A DNA stretch of 64,000 nt, taken from contig JAYRLC010000001.1 in the NCBI GenBank assembly GCA_041905405.1, forward strand, positions 1 through 64,000. The letters run 5' to 3'. Each line of letters begins with the position of its first letter. Positions within the stretch are counted from its first letter, which is position 1. Under the pieces are notes generated by a model that saw only the letters and a program-made list of their open reading frames with translations, did not search any database and was not told where the DNA came from. Positions 1-7,023 of the stretch are shown here, in pieces. The stretch is from RAM1 sp041905405 (GTDB taxonomy: Bacteria; Pseudomonadota; Gammaproteobacteria; Burkholderiales; Burkholderiaceae_C). A program made the position numbers and the translations under genes.

Positions 1-152
1 ATTTATAGGGCTGCCTATTGGAAAGAATGCAAAAAATGCTTTCGAGACAATCACTTGCGTTCGACATGTGGCCAGTTTTATCCCGCAGCTGAGGGGTTTC
101 AGGTTTTTTGTTGCGGTCTAAATTACCTTAAGTTTTACTCAAGGGATATTCA

Positions 153-249
153 ATGAGTCTGGTCTATTTGGGGTGGACCCACGATACCGACGGCACTTCC
201 ACAGCCACAAAATGGCTCTCTGTCCTGCTCATGCCGATAGTCCCGTTAG
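153..249 (+). pseudogene. 5' end of a small unknown gene, cut by the IS5-family element
   Basis: An ATG follows an AAGGGA ribosome-binding site and opens a frame of about 32 codons ending in a hydrophobic stretch (WLSVLLMPIVPL). The frame then runs into the insertion sequence and stops a few codons inside it. The 'TATKW..LL.PI.PL' pattern resembles the start of small membrane proteins of unknown function, from memory only. If the IS and one TTAG copy are removed, this frame would continue in phase into the DUF4019 gene. That gene has its own RBS and signal peptide, so the fusion may be fortuitous. The first 150 bases of the window hold no other gene I can support. Confidence 0.4.
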
Positions 250-1284
250 GGAAAGTCTGAACAAGTCCACCAAACCGCCTCCTGAAGCGTTGACCTGATT
301 AAGGAATGTCTGAACAAGTCCACCGATCATGCCGCCGGACGTTGAGTCTGGCAAAGGAGTGGGTGCCATGAGCCAAATGAGCTTTGCGGATGCGGAGTAC
401 GCGGGCAAGAGAAAGAAGACCCGGCGCGAGGTCCTCCTCGACGAGATGAATCAGGTGATTCCCTGCGCGGCGTTGTTCAAGCTGATCGAGCCGTTCTATC
501 CTGTGGCCGGCCAGGGCCGCCGGCCGTACCCGCTGGAATCGATGCTGCGGGTGCATCTGATGCAGAACTTCTTCACTCTGAGCGACCCGGCGATGGAAGA
601 AGCCCTGTACAACAGCGCTTCGATGCGGCAGTTCGCAGGCTTCAAGCTCAGTGGCGCGATCCCCGACCAGACGACCATTCTGAACTTCCGGCACCTGTTG
701 GAGGAATATGACCTGGCCGAGGACATCTTGGCCCAAGTCAACAAGCTGCTGGCAGCCAAGGGTGTGCTTCTGAAGCGCGGCACCATCGTGGACGCCACCA
801 TCATCGCCGCGCCCAGCTCGACCAAGAATGCCAGTGGTGAGCGCGACCCTGAGATGCACCAGCCCAAGAAGGGCAACCAGTGGTACTTCGGCATGAAAGC
901 GCACATCGGTGTGGATGCCGACAGCGGCCTGGTTCACACCGTCACCACCACCGCGGCCAACGAAGCGGACGTAGAGCAATTCAAGGCGAGCATCCGCGCC
1001 AAGGTGGAGCATCCGTTCCGTGTGGTCAAGCGTCAGTTCGGGTTGATGAAAGTGCGCTTCCGCGGCCTGCAAAAGAACACCGCTCACCTGCTGACGCTGT
1101 TCGCGCTATCGAACCTGTGGATGGCGCGAGGGCGGTTGATGGGACAGGTGCGCCCGAAAGCCGTACAGGGGCCGAAGATGACGCCGAAATCGCATTCCGA
1201 AGCATCTCAAGCACCGCATTTGCGCATCGTACGCGAGTCGATCGAGCTCAATAGGCTCGATCTTCTGAGTTGATCAGACCTTCC
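250..1284 (+). mobile_element. IS5-family insertion sequence, internally deleted (1035 bp)
   Basis: The element is flanked by TTAG direct repeats (246-249 and 1285-1288), matching the YTAR target duplication of this IS5 subgroup. Its ends are imperfect inverted repeats: GGAAAGTCTGAACAA at the left and, read inward from the right, GGAAGGTCTGATCAA (13 of 15 match). A second copy of the left-end motif GTCTGAACAAGTCCACC occurs 53 bp further in (308-324). The only gene is a transposase lacking its middle part, so the copy should not move by itself. Removing the element restores GTTAGGC, the core of an integron recombination site. Confidence 0.85.
368..1273 (+). pseudogene. IS5-family transposase, internal deletion removing the second catalytic Asp
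   Basis: The protein matches IS5-type transposases throughout: MSQMSFADAEYAGKR at the start, DPAMEEALY, a first catalytic Asp in GTIVDATIIAAPSSTKN, GNQWYFGMKAHIGVDADSG, and the C-terminal Glu region VEHPFRVVKRQFG. Between HTVTTTAANEADVEQ and FKASIRAKVEHPF the segment of roughly 60-65 residues that normally carries the second catalytic Asp (the D-[AS]-GY region) is absent, with the frame kept. The ATG at 368 has AAAGGAG eight bases upstream, so it is preferred to the in-frame start at 329. The DDE triad is broken, so the protein is probably inactive. Confidence 0.85.
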
Positions 1285-1308
1285 TTAGGCGGCACAGGAG
1301 ACAATCCG

Positions 1309-1776
1309 TTGCGCAATATCCTATTGGCATTCGCCTTCATCCTGAGCCTTGGCACCGTCGCCAATGCAGCACCCAACGAATTCGTCACAGGGTCGGCAGA
1401 AGATGAAGCTGCTGTAGCGGCCCAAACTCGAAAGGCGCTGACGCTTCTCGATGCAGGCGAACATGGCAAGGCATGGGATCACGCTGCAAAGCCGTTCCAG
1501 GACTTGACACCAAGACTGGCTTTTATTGCTGGCATCAAATCAATGCGAGGGTTGGTCGGCGATGTAAAGACCAGGTCCTTTCGGGCTGTTGGCTTTACCA
1601 AGGAGTTGCAACACGCTCCGCCTGGCCAGTATGCAGCGGTTTTCTTCGAAACCACTTTCACAAACGCCAGTGCCGTTGAAGAAAAGGTCATATTCTTCAA
1701 TCAAAACGGCCAGTGGCGTCTCGCTGGCTACTTTCTGAAGAAGCGCGTCTCTTTGTCAGGGGGAGGTGCCAAGTGA
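1309..1776 (+). CDS. DUF4019-type exported protein, integron cassette gene 1
   Basis: The gene encodes a predicted periplasmic protein of 155 residues. The TTG at 1309 is chosen because AGGAG lies eight bases upstream and the product then begins with a clean signal peptide (MRNILLAFAFILSLGTVANA-AP). The mature part resembles DUF4019 proteins: an N-terminal helical region rich in Ala/Glu and a C-terminal GQYAAVFFETTFTN ... VIFFNQNGQWRLAGYFLK block. Molecular function of the family is unknown. It is the first gene after the IS5 element and is followed within 11 bases by an attC site, so it fits a mobile gene cassette (about 1285-1849). Its transcription may now depend on the IS or on upstream sequence. 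Confidence 0.7.
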   Translation: MRNILLAFAFILSLGTVANAAPNEFVTGSAEDEAAVAAQTRKALTLLDAGEHGKAWDHAAKPFQDLTPRLAFIAGIKSMRGLVGDVKTRSFRAVGFTKELQHAPPGQYAAVFFETTFTNASAVEEKVIFFNQNGQWRLAGYFLKKRVSLSGGGAK

Positions 1777-1786
1777 GTGAGGTGCC

Positions 1787-1855
1787 GCCTAGCCCTTCCA
1801 TCGAGAGGACTCGCCCCGGCAAGCCAGGTCGAGTCTCTCATGCCAAACGTTAGGC
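1787..1855 (+). other. attC recombination site 1 (integron cassette site)
   Basis: Outer core sites are GCCTAGC (R'', 1787-1793) and GTTAGGC (R', 1849-1855). The inner arms CATCGAGAGGACTCG and CGAGTCTCTCATG pair with one extra G on the left arm, the extrahelical base typical of attC hairpins. The total length is 69 bp and the site lies between the stop of one small gene and the start of the next. Confidence 0.85.
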
Positions 1856-1872
1856 CTCACAGAATCACCCTC

Positions 1873-2361
1873 ATGACTACGCCCGCCGCTGAAGAAGAAC
1901 ACGTCGCCACGCTTGTTCATCCCGACGAGTACATCCGGAACGCAAACCAGGTTGCGAAGCTATCCACCGACAAGCTGGTGTTCATCAAGCGCAAGGAGCT
2001 AGCGCTGAAGCCCTTCGAGCTGGTGGAGTACCCAATGACCGATTGCACCGGCATCTCTTACGAGGTCCGGTGGGCTTGGTTTGGCATGGTGCTCGGGGCC
2101 ATACTGGTGCTTCTGATCCTGCCCATCTTCATGTCAGAAGTACCTGCAGGAACGCGCGTGCCCGTTGGCGCTCTTGCAATCGCGCTTGTCGTCGGCGCGA
2201 CTCTTCTGCGTGGGCCCAAGCGGCATCGGCTCACGTTTCTCATCGCAGGCAAGAAGCTGCACTGGCAATCGAAGGCGGGCGACTTCAAGTACAAAATTGC
2301 TAGCGCAAGGAAGGTTGTGGAGTTTGCTGAGTCAAAGGGTCTTCTAATCTCGGCCAAGTGA
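1873..2361 (+). CDS. Two-segment membrane protein of unknown function, cassette gene 2
   Basis: I do not recognise this 162-residue protein. It starts MTTPAAEEEHVATLVHPDEY, has a charged N-terminal 75 residues, then two hydrophobic segments (WFGMVLGAILVLLILPIFM and VPVGALAIALVVGATLLRG) separated by a short loop. A C-terminal soluble tail of about 50 residues contains HRLTFLIAGKKLHWQSK. The ATG at 1873 sits 18 bases after the R' core of attC 1, as expected for a cassette. No strong RBS is visible. The stop codon ends just before the R'' core of the next attC. Alternative upstream starts would read through attC 1 and are unlikely. Confidence 0.65.
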   Translation: MTTPAAEEEHVATLVHPDEYIRNANQVAKLSTDKLVFIKRKELALKPFELVEYPMTDCTGISYEVRWAWFGMVLGAILVLLILPIFMSEVPAGTRVPVGALAIALVVGATLLRGPKRHRLTFLIAGKKLHWQSKAGDFKYKIASARKVVEFAESKGLLISAK

Positions 2362-2390
2362 GGCCTAACCTCTCGTATATGGACTCCCCC

Positions 2391-2637
2391 TCAACGGCAA
2401 GAAACGGACCGATAGATTGGCTGTTGGGAAACGCCTGCAGTCGTATATCCGGCATCTGTTGTGGGATCGACTGTGTCCCGTGCCGACATGGAATCTGCGT
2501 CACCGAAGCGCCAGTCGCTACGAACGGCAGGCAAGCTGCCGGAAGAGTTATCGGCGTCTGTCGGTGCGGGGAGGACCCTGGTAGCCATGATGGTCGATCA
2601 ATCTCGTCGCAAGCGTGGATGGGTGTTTAAAGCCCGC
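2391..2637 (-). ncRNA. Non-coding end of the IS1111-type element, candidate guide RNA region
   Basis: About 245 bp between the ancestral transposase stop and the inverted repeat hold no gene. In IS110-family elements the non-coding flank encodes a guide (bridge or seek) RNA; in the IS1111 branch it lies downstream of the transposase, as here. The segment CAGTCGTATAT (2438-2448) shares TCGTATAT with the left end of the element (2373-2380) and CAGTCG with the right flank (3520-3525). That is the kind of match a guide would show, but such short matches could be chance. Confidence 0.35.
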
Positions 2638-3425
2638 TCAAGCCGGCATCGCAAAGCTCTCCCTGATGATCTTCTTGCCCAGCCGCACGGTGGGCTCACC
2701 AAACCGCGTCTTGTCGCGCAGCGTGGCGTAGCAAATACGCGCCAGCTTGTTGGCAAGCGCGAGCTGTACTCCTTGGGCGTCAGCCCGAACCAGCTGGCAT
2801 AGTGCCTGGCATCCTTGAAATGGCTCACATCCCCCGAGGTGGCGGCCACCAAGGCCGTGGCGGTGAGCAGCCCGATGCCCGGGATCGACAGCAATGTGGT
2901 GCAGGCCGGGCTCAACGTGGCCAGTGACGCCAGTTCGCGCTCCAGCTGAGCAATGCGCGCTTCCAGCAGGCGGATCTCATCCACCAGCAACTTGGCCGTG
3001 CCCCGGATCAGGTCGGGCACAGTGGTGGCCGGGTCGGCCAGCACCCGGCTGATGGCTTCGAGCCCGGTACGCGCCCCGGTGGGAGTGGCAATGCCAAACT
3101 CCCGGCAGAAGCCGCGCAGGGCATTGATGCGGCTGGTGCGGGTGCCCATCCACAAGCTGCGGATGCGGTGCATGCGCTGCAGGGCTTGCTGCTCGACAGA
3201 CTTGACCCGCACCGGGCGCATGTCGGAGGCCCGGCAGGCCTCCAGCAGGGCGGCAGCGTCAGCGGCATCGGTCTTGTATGACCAGGGCCACATCGCGATT
3301 GACGAACCAGCGTTCAAACGGGTGCGGGTGAGCCTGTGTGTCTCTACCACGCGCCAGGACGCATCGGCCACGGCCAGCTGGAAGACGGACTTTGCCAAAT
3401 CAACGGCAACGGTTGTAGCATTCAT
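2638..3425 (-). pseudogene. IS1111-type transposase with two internal deletions and frameshifts
   Basis: The start at 3425 (MNATTVAVDLAKSVFQLAV) is preceded by AAAGGAG. The first catalytic Asp (VAVDLAK) and the KTDAADAAALLEA block are present. Between them the reading frame slips at THRLTRTR, and the segment holding the catalytic Glu (the MEACGSAHHWAR region of relatives) is deleted. The central part is intact through LLSIPGIGLLTATALVAATSGD and WFGLTPKEYSS. The next roughly 75 residues, which hold the catalytic serine region, are missing. The true C-terminus (ALANKLARICYATLRDK ... FAMPA, stop 2638-2640) follows in another frame. The DEDD and Ser sites are therefore incomplete and the gene is dead. 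Confidence 0.8.
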
Positions 3426-3637
3426 CTCGGACTCCTTTCGTTTGATCAAGACCTGATCCCCACGCGAATGAAGACCAGAGCGCGAATTTCGCGCAAACAA
3501 ACGGGGGAGTCCATCCCATCAGTCGAGGCGAGGCCCAACGGCAAGGCAGCCCGCCCGCTTCCAGGCGTGGTCTATCATCCTTCCAGCGGGCGGGCTACCT
3601 CGCCGTCGGCCCCGCCTCACCTCGAACGTTAAATTAC

Positions 3638-4447
3638 ATGTCGAATACATTGCCGCGCGCATCCAAATGGGTGACCTTTCTCGCATCGCGCTCGGAGTTT
3701 CCTGCCGGCGAGAAATTACTTGCCGCATTTCATGCTGGAAAAATCACGCGGTTGTGCGACTGCGGCTGCAATAGCTTCAATATTGAAGTTGATGAAGGGG
3801 CCGCGATGCCACTTGCCCAACCCGGAGACCGCGGTGGTGCAATCTTTGAGTTGGAGTTTCGGACTTCCGAGGATCAGCACACTTTGGAGTTCGTTGTACT
3901 CGTTGGAGCCAATGGGCAACTTTCAGGCAGCGCTTGCAATTTAACCCGTCGGCCCAGTCGCGACAGCCTTCGGCTGCCGCTGGCCTCCAACGCTAGGCCA
4001 ATAAATTCATCGCAAGGAGAGTCTGTGGCAATCACCACAATGTCTGAAATGTGGTCCAAGCTTGACGCGTACAACCTAAACGCGGAAGGACTGGAGCGCG
4101 CCGTCAACCATGTCAATGAGTGGGGTGGCTTTTCTCGGAAGCTGGGCATGCCTGTATTCACCGCTTGGTACGACCACGTCGAATACGACAGAGAAAGCAA
4201 AACTACCAAAGCGGTCATCTCTGACACGACGTGGCAAGGCACTGTCGGTGTAAACAATCAAGAGCGCTGGATCAAGCATGCTGAGGAAAGCGGAAACGCG
4301 GTGGCCGCGTTTTTCGTGATCCATGCAGCGAACGAGAACGCACACCCAAGGAAGGTCAAGTACATCGACGATGACAAAGTCTTCGTCGGTCAACTCGTCA
4401 GGAACGGAACAGAAACCTACATCCTGGGTCAACCCAAACCCCTATAG
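3638..4447 (+). CDS. Cassette gene 3 reading through attC 3 into cassette gene 4
   Basis: The ATG at 3638 lies three bases after the R' core of attC 2. The first 100 residues look like one small protein: MSNTLPRASKWVTFLASRSE, LCDCGCNSFNIEV, GGAIFELEFRT and TLEFVVLVGANGQLSGS. No function is known to me; the CDCGC motif hints at a metal site. There is no stop before attC 3, so codons of the recombination site are translated (NLTRRPSRDSLRLPL...) and the frame continues in phase through the whole of gene 4, giving 269 residues. The natural cassette protein probably ended near the site. Whether the fusion protein is made is unknown. Confidence 0.5.
   Translation: MSNTLPRASKWVTFLASRSEFPAGEKLLAAFHAGKITRLCDCGCNSFNIEVDEGAAMPLAQPGDRGGAIFELEFRTSEDQHTLEFVVLVGANGQLSGSACNLTRRPSRDSLRLPLASNARPINSSQGESVAITTMSEMWSKLDAYNLNAEGLERAVNHVNEWGGFSRKLGMPVFTAWYDHVEYDRESKTTKAVISDTTWQGTVGVNNQERWIKHAEESGNAVAAFFVIHAANENAHPRKVKYIDDDKVFVGQLVRNGTETYILGQPKPL
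3939..3998 (+). other. attC recombination site 3 (60 bp)
   Basis: Core sites are ATTTAAC (3939-3945) and GCTAGGC (3992-3998). ATTTAAC is the exact complement of GTTAAAT, the core that begins cassette 3, as expected for a cassette that was once circular. Inner arms GGCCCAG...CGACAGCC and GGCTGCCGCTGGCC pair around a short loop. The site is open in the frame of the flanking genes. Confidence 0.75.
4025..4447 (+). CDS. Unknown soluble protein, cassette gene 4
   Basis: The GTG at 4025 is preceded by AAGGAG (4014-4019) and gives a 140-residue product starting MAITTMSEMWSKLDAYNLNA; an ATG five codons later (4040) is an alternative. There is no signal peptide or membrane segment, and charged and aromatic residues are spread evenly. 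I do not recognise the family. It lies between attC 3 and attC 4, so it is a gene cassette in its own right, and it is also the C-terminal part of the read-through frame that starts at 3638. Codon use is less GC-biased than in the chromosome to the right. Confidence 0.6.
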   Translation: MAITTMSEMWSKLDAYNLNAEGLERAVNHVNEWGGFSRKLGMPVFTAWYDHVEYDRESKTTKAVISDTTWQGTVGVNNQERWIKHAEESGNAVAAFFVIHAANENAHPRKVKYIDDDKVFVGQLVRNGTETYILGQPKPL

Positions 4448-4491
4448 TTCTCATCACCTTGTTGGGGCGAAGGTTGTGCCTTCGTGCCCCA

Positions 4492-4576
4492 GCCTAACTG
4501 GGCGTTGCAGGGGACGCCTCCACCACTGCACGCTTCGGCCAGGCCAAGCGTGCGTCCCTGAACTTGGGCGTTTTGT
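4492..4576 (+). other. attC recombination site 4, with a degenerate right core
   Basis: The left core GCCTAAC (4492-4498) is followed by a hairpin: CAGGGGACGC (4508-4517) pairs with GCGTCCCTG (4552-4560) with one extra G, and GCACGCTT pairs with AAGCGTGC inside it. The right core is only GTTTTGT (4570-4576) rather than GTTRRRY. No attC follows the next gene, so this is probably the end of the array. Confidence 0.65.
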
Positions 4577-4601
4577 ATCACATGCCACCATCACATACAT
4601 C

Positions 4602-5162
4602 ATGCGAGCTACTCGTATAGCCCCGTTCCTCTTGCTGCTCGCCGGCTGCGCAAGCACCAATGTCACGCTGGAACCTCCCTCCCAGTCACCGGTTTGCGCT
4701 GCATCGGAATCAGCGCTCGTTCTCTGGGCGCCAGCCTGGCGGGCCGATCAAAAGGACGTGCCGGCACGCGAAGAGGCCGCGAACTCGGGCTTGACCACCT
4801 TTCTTGCCAGTTCAGGTTGCTTTGCGAAGTCGCAGCTGCGAAGAGTTCCGGCCGTGTCGGTTTCTGCGGTGAAAGAACAGATGGCGGGTTCAGCGGGCAA
4901 TGTCACCCGGGTGGTGGGCATTGAGGTGCGGGAGCTTGGACCCGTCGTCCGGCTGTTTTCTTCGGCTGCGCTCGTCGAGGGCGGAACCGAGGTGCTGCTT
5001 CGCGTCACCGAGTATTCGCCCGTGCAGATGTCCGAGCTGCGTCAGTTCACCGTTCACTGGAAGAATGGCGGTCCCGGCGCCGTCAAGGGCGTCGCGAGCT
5101 TGCCGGGTGACATGCAGTCCGCCCTGCGCGCTGGCCTGCAGCCCGGCGTTGTTGCGCGGTGA
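4602..5162 (+). CDS. Predicted lipoprotein of unknown function
   Basis: The 186-residue product starts MRATRIAPFLLLLAGCASTN, with a lipobox LLAGC, so it is predicted to be a lipid-anchored envelope protein. The rest is soluble, with VPAREEAANSGLTTFLASSGCF, VTRVVGIEVRELGPVVRL and a C-terminal PGDMQSALRAGLQPG. I do not recognise the family. It sits 26 bases after the last attC-like site but has no attC behind it, so it may be the chromosomal gene at the edge of the array or a cassette whose site has decayed. Its end faces the convergent chemoreceptor gene 20 bases away. Confidence 0.7.
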   Translation: MRATRIAPFLLLLAGCASTNVTLEPPSQSPVCAASESALVLWAPAWRADQKDVPAREEAANSGLTTFLASSGCFAKSQLRRVPAVSVSAVKEQMAGSAGNVTRVVGIEVRELGPVVRLFSSAALVEGGTEVLLRVTEYSPVQMSELRQFTVHWKNGGPGAVKGVASLPGDMQSALRAGLQPGVVAR

Positions 5163-5181
5163 TGGTGCGCAGACGCCGCGG

Positions 5182-6795
5182 CTAGGCGGCTACCGCGCCC
5201 CGGCATTCGCGCCGCAGCGCCACCGCATCCACTTCGGCCACCGTGGTGTCGCTTTCGCGCAGGCGGAAGATGTGCAGCGAGCTGTCCACCACTTCCATCT
5301 GGTGCTGCAGCGCCCGGGCTGATTCGGCCAGTTGTTCCACCAGCGCGGCGTTCTGCTGGGTGATGCCGTCCAGCTGGCTGACCGATTCGGTCACCTGCGC
5401 CACGCCCTGCTGCTGTTCGTCGGCAGACCGGCGGATGCCGTCCAGCGTGCGGGCCACGCGGTTCACATCGTCCAGCACGCCGTCCATGCGTTCACGCGCT
5501 TGCGCCACGCTGTCGTTGCCGGCCGCCACCCGTTCGGCCGACTGGCTGATGAGCGATTTGATTTCGCGCGCCGACTCGGACGCACGTCCGGCCAGGGCGC
5601 GCACCTCGTTCGCCACCACTGCAAAGCCCCGGCCGGCTTCGCCCGCACGGGCGGCTTCCACTGCCGCGTTCAGCGCCAGCAGGTTGGTCTGGAACGCTAC
5701 GGATTCCACCGCGGCCGTGATGTGTTCGATGCGGTGCGACGATTCGCTGATGCCGTACATGGTCTCGTGCACCTGCTGCACGGAATGGCTGCCGCGCTGT
5801 GTGGCGTCCGCCGTCGTTTCCGCCTGACGCACGCCATCGGTCGCCGCCGCCACGCACTGGCGCGTGGTGGCATGGATCTGTTCCATGGCCGCGGCGCTGC
5901 GCGCGAGGCTGGCTGCCTGTTCGGACGTGCGTTCGGACAGGCTCAGGTTGCCGGACGCGATCTCTCGCGCCGATTGGCGCACGTTGTCGATCTCGGCGCG
6001 TGTGTCCACGATCAGGCTGCGCAGGTTGACCGACAGCTGGGCCAGCGCGTTCTGCAGTTCGCCCACAAAGCCCGGCGCGCCGGTTGCAATGGGCCGCGAC
6101 AGGTCGCCGGCGGCCAGCCGGTTGGCGTCCGCCAGCACCGCCCCCAGCGCGCCAAACGTGACGCGGCGCAGGATGTAGCCGCCCAGCGCCAGCACCAGCG
6201 GAACCGCGAGCCAGCCCCAGGCGCCCAGCAGGGTGACCGCCGCCGCCGGCCAGGTGGCCGTGCACATCAGCAGCAGGGCGATGCGGGCCGTCTGGCCCAT
6301 GGCCAACAGCCCCAGCAGGCGGCCGCGCAGGTCGCGGCGCAGCACGCGGCCGCGCGCCAGCACGTGCACCCGCCGGCCGTGCTGCGCCTCGTCGCGCATG
6401 GTGGCGTACAGCTGTTCGGCCGCCTGCACCTCGTCGCGCCCGGGCGCGGTGCGTACTGACAGGTAGCCGACGACGTCGCTGCCTTTTTTCATGGGGGTGA
6501 CGTTGGCGCGCACCCAGTAGTGGTCGCCGTTTTTGCTGCGGTTCTTGACGACGCCGGTCCAGGGCCGGCCGGCGGCGATGCTGTGCCACATGTCGCGGAA
6601 CGCTTCGGCCGGCATGTCCGGGTGGCGCACGATGTTGTGGGGCTGGCCCAGCAGTTCCTCGCGGGAATAGCCGCAGACCTGCACGAACGTGGGGTTGCAG
6701 TAGGTGATCCGCCCCTTCAGGTCGGTCACCGAGACAAGGGTGGTTCCGGTGGGCAGGAGCTGCTCCCGGCCGGTCACTGGCAGATTGACGCGCAT
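5182..6795 (-). CDS. PAS-domain methyl-accepting chemotaxis protein (Aer-like)
   Basis: This inner-membrane sensor signals to the chemotaxis kinase CheA. Residues 10-125 form a PAS domain (LVSVTDLKGRITYCNPTFVQ, GYSREELLG, WTGVVKNRSKNGDHYW) as in the redox/energy sensor Aer. Two adjacent hydrophobic segments around residues 170-215 form a membrane hairpin. A HAMP-like linker follows, then a long signalling coiled coil with the conserved hairpin tip LLALNAAVEAARAGEAGRGF and VVANEVRALAGRASESAREI. The 537 residues fit the family. There is no periplasmic ligand domain, so the stimulus is probably intracellular. No other chemotaxis genes are nearby. The FAD ligand of Aer cannot be confirmed by reading. 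Confidence 0.88.
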   Translation of the reverse strand: MRVNLPVTGREQLLPTGTTLVSVTDLKGRITYCNPTFVQVCGYSREELLGQPHNIVRHPDMPAEAFRDMWHSIAAGRPWTGVVKNRSKNGDHYWVRANVTPMKKGSDVVGYLSVRTAPGRDEVQAAEQLYATMRDEAQHGRRVHVLARGRVLRRDLRGRLLGLLAMGQTARIALLLMCTATWPAAAVTLLGAWGWLAVPLVLALGGYILRRVTFGALGAVLADANRLAAGDLSRPIATGAPGFVGELQNALAQLSVNLRSLIVDTRAEIDNVRQSAREIASGNLSLSERTSEQAASLARSAAAMEQIHATTRQCVAAATDGVRQAETTADATQRGSHSVQQVHETMYGISESSHRIEHITAAVESVAFQTNLLALNAAVEAARAGEAGRGFAVVANEVRALAGRASESAREIKSLISQSAERVAAGNDSVAQARERMDGVLDDVNRVARTLDGIRRSADEQQQGVAQVTESVSQLDGITQQNAALVEQLAESARALQHQMEVVDSSLHIFRLRESDTTVAEVDAVALRRECRGAVAA

Positions 6796-7023
6796 GCTGG
6801 TTCCTGTGGTCCGGCCCTTTGCCGGATGACAGTGGTTGTTTCGGCAGCGGGCCGGCGCAGCCTTAGCGGTGCGCGCCGGCGCGTTTGATCCAGGTCAAAT
6901 GCGCCCGGCTTCGCCGTCCCCGCTGATGGCTGGCCGCGGGTGCAGACCTCCGTATGCTTGCGTTGGCTGCCCGCAGCGGCGCCAATTGGCGCTTCACTCA
7001 TTGCCTGCCATGCGCGGCGTCCC

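Larger units (their letters stand above)
2371..3520 (-). mobile_element. IS1111/IS110-family insertion sequence inside attC 2
   Basis: Perfect 12-bp subterminal inverted repeats, ATGGACTCCCCC (2379-2390) and GGGGGAGTCCAT (3503-3514), bracket a transposase gene on the minus strand. Subterminal rather than terminal repeats and the absence of a target duplication are typical of the IS1111 branch of IS110. A subset of that branch is known to insert specifically into attC sites of integron cassettes, as here. Exact outer ends are uncertain by a few bases. The element is about 1.15 kb, shorter than intact relatives because the transposase has lost two segments. Confidence 0.8.
2363..3634 (+). other. 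attC site 2, split by an IS1111-type element
   Basis: The left core GCCTAAC (2363-2369) lies directly after gene 2 and is the exact complement of the core that begins cassette 2. The rest of the site is on the far side of the insertion sequence. A left arm from about 3520 to 3560 (TCGAGGCGAGGCCCAACGG, then AGCCCGCCCGCT) pairs with the right arm AGCGGGCGGGCT...CGCCTCACCTCGA (about 3583-3625), and the site closes with GTTAAAT (R', 3628-3634). With the insertion removed, the arms form a long imperfect hairpin. Confidence 0.75.

Noticed and set aside
120..245. An attI or a fifth attC left of the first cassette
   Set aside because: No left core (RYYYAAC) or paired arms could be found within 130 bases; only the GTTAG core itself is suggestive.
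303..317. A second IS5 left end (GGAATGTCTGAACAA preceded by TTAA)
   Set aside because: It also fits the YTAR rule, but the TTAG copy at 1285-1288 matches 246-249, so the outer end at 250 is preferred; this is an internal repeat.
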